A stretch of 7,311 nt of DNA from Planctomycetota bacterium. GTDB taxonomy: Bacteria > Planctomycetota > Planctomycetia > Planctomycetales > Planctomycetaceae. The notes beneath the pieces are model-generated. The model saw only the letters and a program-made list of their open reading frames with translations. It did no database searches and was not told the DNA's origin. Both the position numbers and the translations under genes were made by a program. The DNA lies in contig JAEYWB010000056.1 in NCBI GenBank assembly GCA_023429275.1, forward strand, positions 1 through 7,311, given 5' to 3'. This document shows, in pieces, positions 5,876 to 7,311 of this stretch; positions within the stretch are counted from its first letter, which is position 1, and every line of letters begins with the position of its first letter.

Positions 5876-7311
5876 ATGGCTCTGAAACTGACTGCCGAAT
5901 CGTTTCTCGCCGGAATCCGCCAGAGCGGCCTGGTCGCCAGCGACCGGATCGACGCCCTGATGGCCGAACTCCAGAGGGAGGGGGCGGAAATCTCCGATTC
6001 CGGCGCCCTCGCCGACAGGATGATCCGTCGGGGCCTCATCACCCGCTGGCAGTCGGAAAAGCTGCTCCAGGGGAAGTTCAAGGGGTTCCTTCTCGGGAGA
6101 TACCGCCTCCTCGAGTTGCTCGGCCGCGGGGAGATGAGTTCCATCTACCTCGCCGAGCACTCCATGATGAAGCGCCGCTGCGCTATCAAGGTTCTTCCGG
6201 CGCACAAGGTGAAGGACACCTCCTACCTCGGACGGTTCCAGCGTGAAGCCCAGGCGGTCGCCGCCCTCGACCACCCGAATATCGTCCGGGCCTTTGACGT
6301 GGATGTGGTCGTCGACGGCGGCCACGAGATCCACTTTCTCGTCATGGAGTACGTCGACGGCAAGGACCTCGAGAAGACGCTCGAAGCCCGCGGAAGATTC
6401 TCCGTGATCGAGGCCGTCGACCTCGTCCGGCAGGCAGCCGAAGGGCTCGCGCACGCCCACGAGGCCGGGCTGATCCACCGGGACATCAAGCCCGGAAACC
6501 TGCTGATCGATTCCCGCGGGACGGTGAAGGTCCTCGACCTCGGGCTCGCCCGCTTCTTCCGCGAGACGGAAGGTGAATCTCTCACGATCAAGCACGACGA
6601 GAAGGTCCTGGGGACTGCCGACTACCTCGCCCCCGAACAGGCGGTCGACAGCCATGCCGTTGACGAGCGGGCGGACATCTACAGCCTCGGCTGCACCCTG
6701 TACTTTGCTCTCACGGGGCGTCCCCCGTTCACGGAAGGAACGCTGGTTCAGCGCCTGCTCGCCCATCAGACGAAACCGCCTACGCCGATCCGAAGCGTTC
6801 GTCCGGATGTCCCGGAGACACTCGCGGTCCTCATCGACCGGATGATGCGGAAACGCCCTGAAGACCGCTTTCAGAAGGCATCGGAAGTGGCCGAGGCTCT
6901 GGCCGCCTGGCTGGTCGAGTTCGGGGACGACAAGTGGCGCAGCGCGCATGCCGCGATCTTCGCCCGCGTCCTGGGAATGGCCGCTCTGGCCAGGCCGACC
7001 GCCGCGCCGCACCCGGCGTCTCCCCCCTCACGTCCGGTGATGAGCGCCCCGGTCGTCGTGGCGCCACCGGCCGAGCCCGACGGGAGCCTGCCGCGGCAGA
7101 GGAAAGGGACGGACAGCTCTCACGAAATGCCGCGTCGAAACATTCTCCCCGCGGCCGGGAAGCGGGCCGGAGCCTCGGTCTCGGCAAGGACTGTCGTCGC
7201 CACTTCCCCCATGGCCGAGACCGCGGCTCGACGCGCGGTCCGGCTCCAGCCCCGGCCTCGCGCGACCTCCACCGGACAGATCGACTTCGTCCACTTCGCG
7301 ATGAAGAACGC
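5876..7311 (+). CDS. Planctomycete-type Ser/Thr protein kinase (Hanks type), 3' end beyond the window
   Basis: This protein kinase transfers phosphate from ATP to Ser or Thr; its target is unknown. The first 478 codons are present with no stop. Residues 1-75 form the short leader frequent in planctomycete kinases (FLAGIRQSGLV, then LITRWQSEKLLQGKFKGFLLGRYRLL). The catalytic domain spans about 76-345: glycine loop GRGEMSSIY (83-91), lysine in CAIK (K105), E124 in the C-helix, catalytic HRDIKPGN (201-208; D203, N208), DLG metal site (221-223), LAPEQ (251-255) and DIYSLG (267-272). All residues needed for catalysis are present, although the third glycine of the loop is replaced by Ser. From about 370 the sequence becomes Pro/Ala/Arg-rich and looks disordered; no membrane segment is reached before the window ends. 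The ATG at 5876 has no clear Shine-Dalgarno site but gives the expected family N-terminus; an in-frame TAG lies at 5822. Confidence 0.95.
   Translation, partial: MALKLTAESFLAGIRQSGLVASDRIDALMAELQREGAEISDSGALADRMIRRGLITRWQSEKLLQGKFKGFLLGRYRLLELLGRGEMSSIYLAEHSMMKRRCAIKVLPAHKVKDTSYLGRFQREAQAVAALDHPNIVRAFDVDVVVDGGHEIHFLVMEYVDGKDLEKTLEARGRFSVIEAVDLVRQAAEGLAHAHEAGLIHRDIKPGNLLIDSRGTVKVLDLGLARFFRETEGESLTIKHDEKVLGTADYLAPEQAVDSHAVDERADIYSLGCTLYFALTGRPPFTEGTLVQRLLAHQTKPPTPIRSVRPDVPETLAVLIDRMMRKRPEDRFQKASEVAEALAAWLVEFGDDKWRSAHAAIFARVLGMAALARPTAAPHPASPPSRPVMSAPVVVAPPAEPDGSLPRQRKGTDSSHEMPRRNILPAAGKRAGASVSARTVVATSPMAETAARRAVRLQPRPRATSTGQIDFVHFAMKN

Noticed and set aside
5573..7012. Minus-strand 479-codon frame
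   Set aside because: It is antisense to the kinase, whose catalytic motifs are all present on the plus strand. Only its last 54 codons, outside the kinase, are kept as a weak possibility.

Overview
The window reads as a GC-rich planctomycete chromosome, most like the Planctomycetaceae. Three things point there. The Ser/Thr kinase at the right end carries the N-terminal leader that many planctomycete kinases place before the catalytic domain. A large acidic, disordered, single-pass membrane protein is present. Genes are loosely packed on both strands, with few strong Shine-Dalgarno sites. This assignment comes from recalled family features, not from a search.

Layout from left to right: (1) the 5' part of an ABC-F ATPase of the EttA type on the minus strand, cut by the left edge; (2) a gap of 307 bp with divergent promoter candidates; (3) prmC (release-factor glutamine methyltransferase) on the plus strand, with a GTG start; (4) a converging minus-strand orphan nucleotidyltransferase-fold protein, whose stop lies 14 bp from the prmC stop; (5) divergent from that, a 408-codon plus-strand gene that joins a YpsA/putative molybdenum-carrier-like domain to an AlkC-like HEAT-repeat DNA-alkylation-repair domain in one reading frame; (6) a 524-residue acidic protein with one membrane segment and a beta-rich C-terminal domain; (7) a gap of 336 bp with an inverted pair of 7-bp repeat arrays and a separate strong hairpin; (8) the first 478 codons of a Ser/Thr protein kinase that runs off the right edge.

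The genes do not form one pathway. ettA and prmC both serve translation but are transcribed apart. No defence operon, transposase, tRNA, rRNA or CRISPR array is visible. The two items most worth a second look are the fusion gene, which has a plausible internal ribosome binding site exactly at its domain junction, and the inverted heptanucleotide array behind the membrane-protein gene. Many long open frames opposite the real genes are by-products of high-GC codon use and were rejected.
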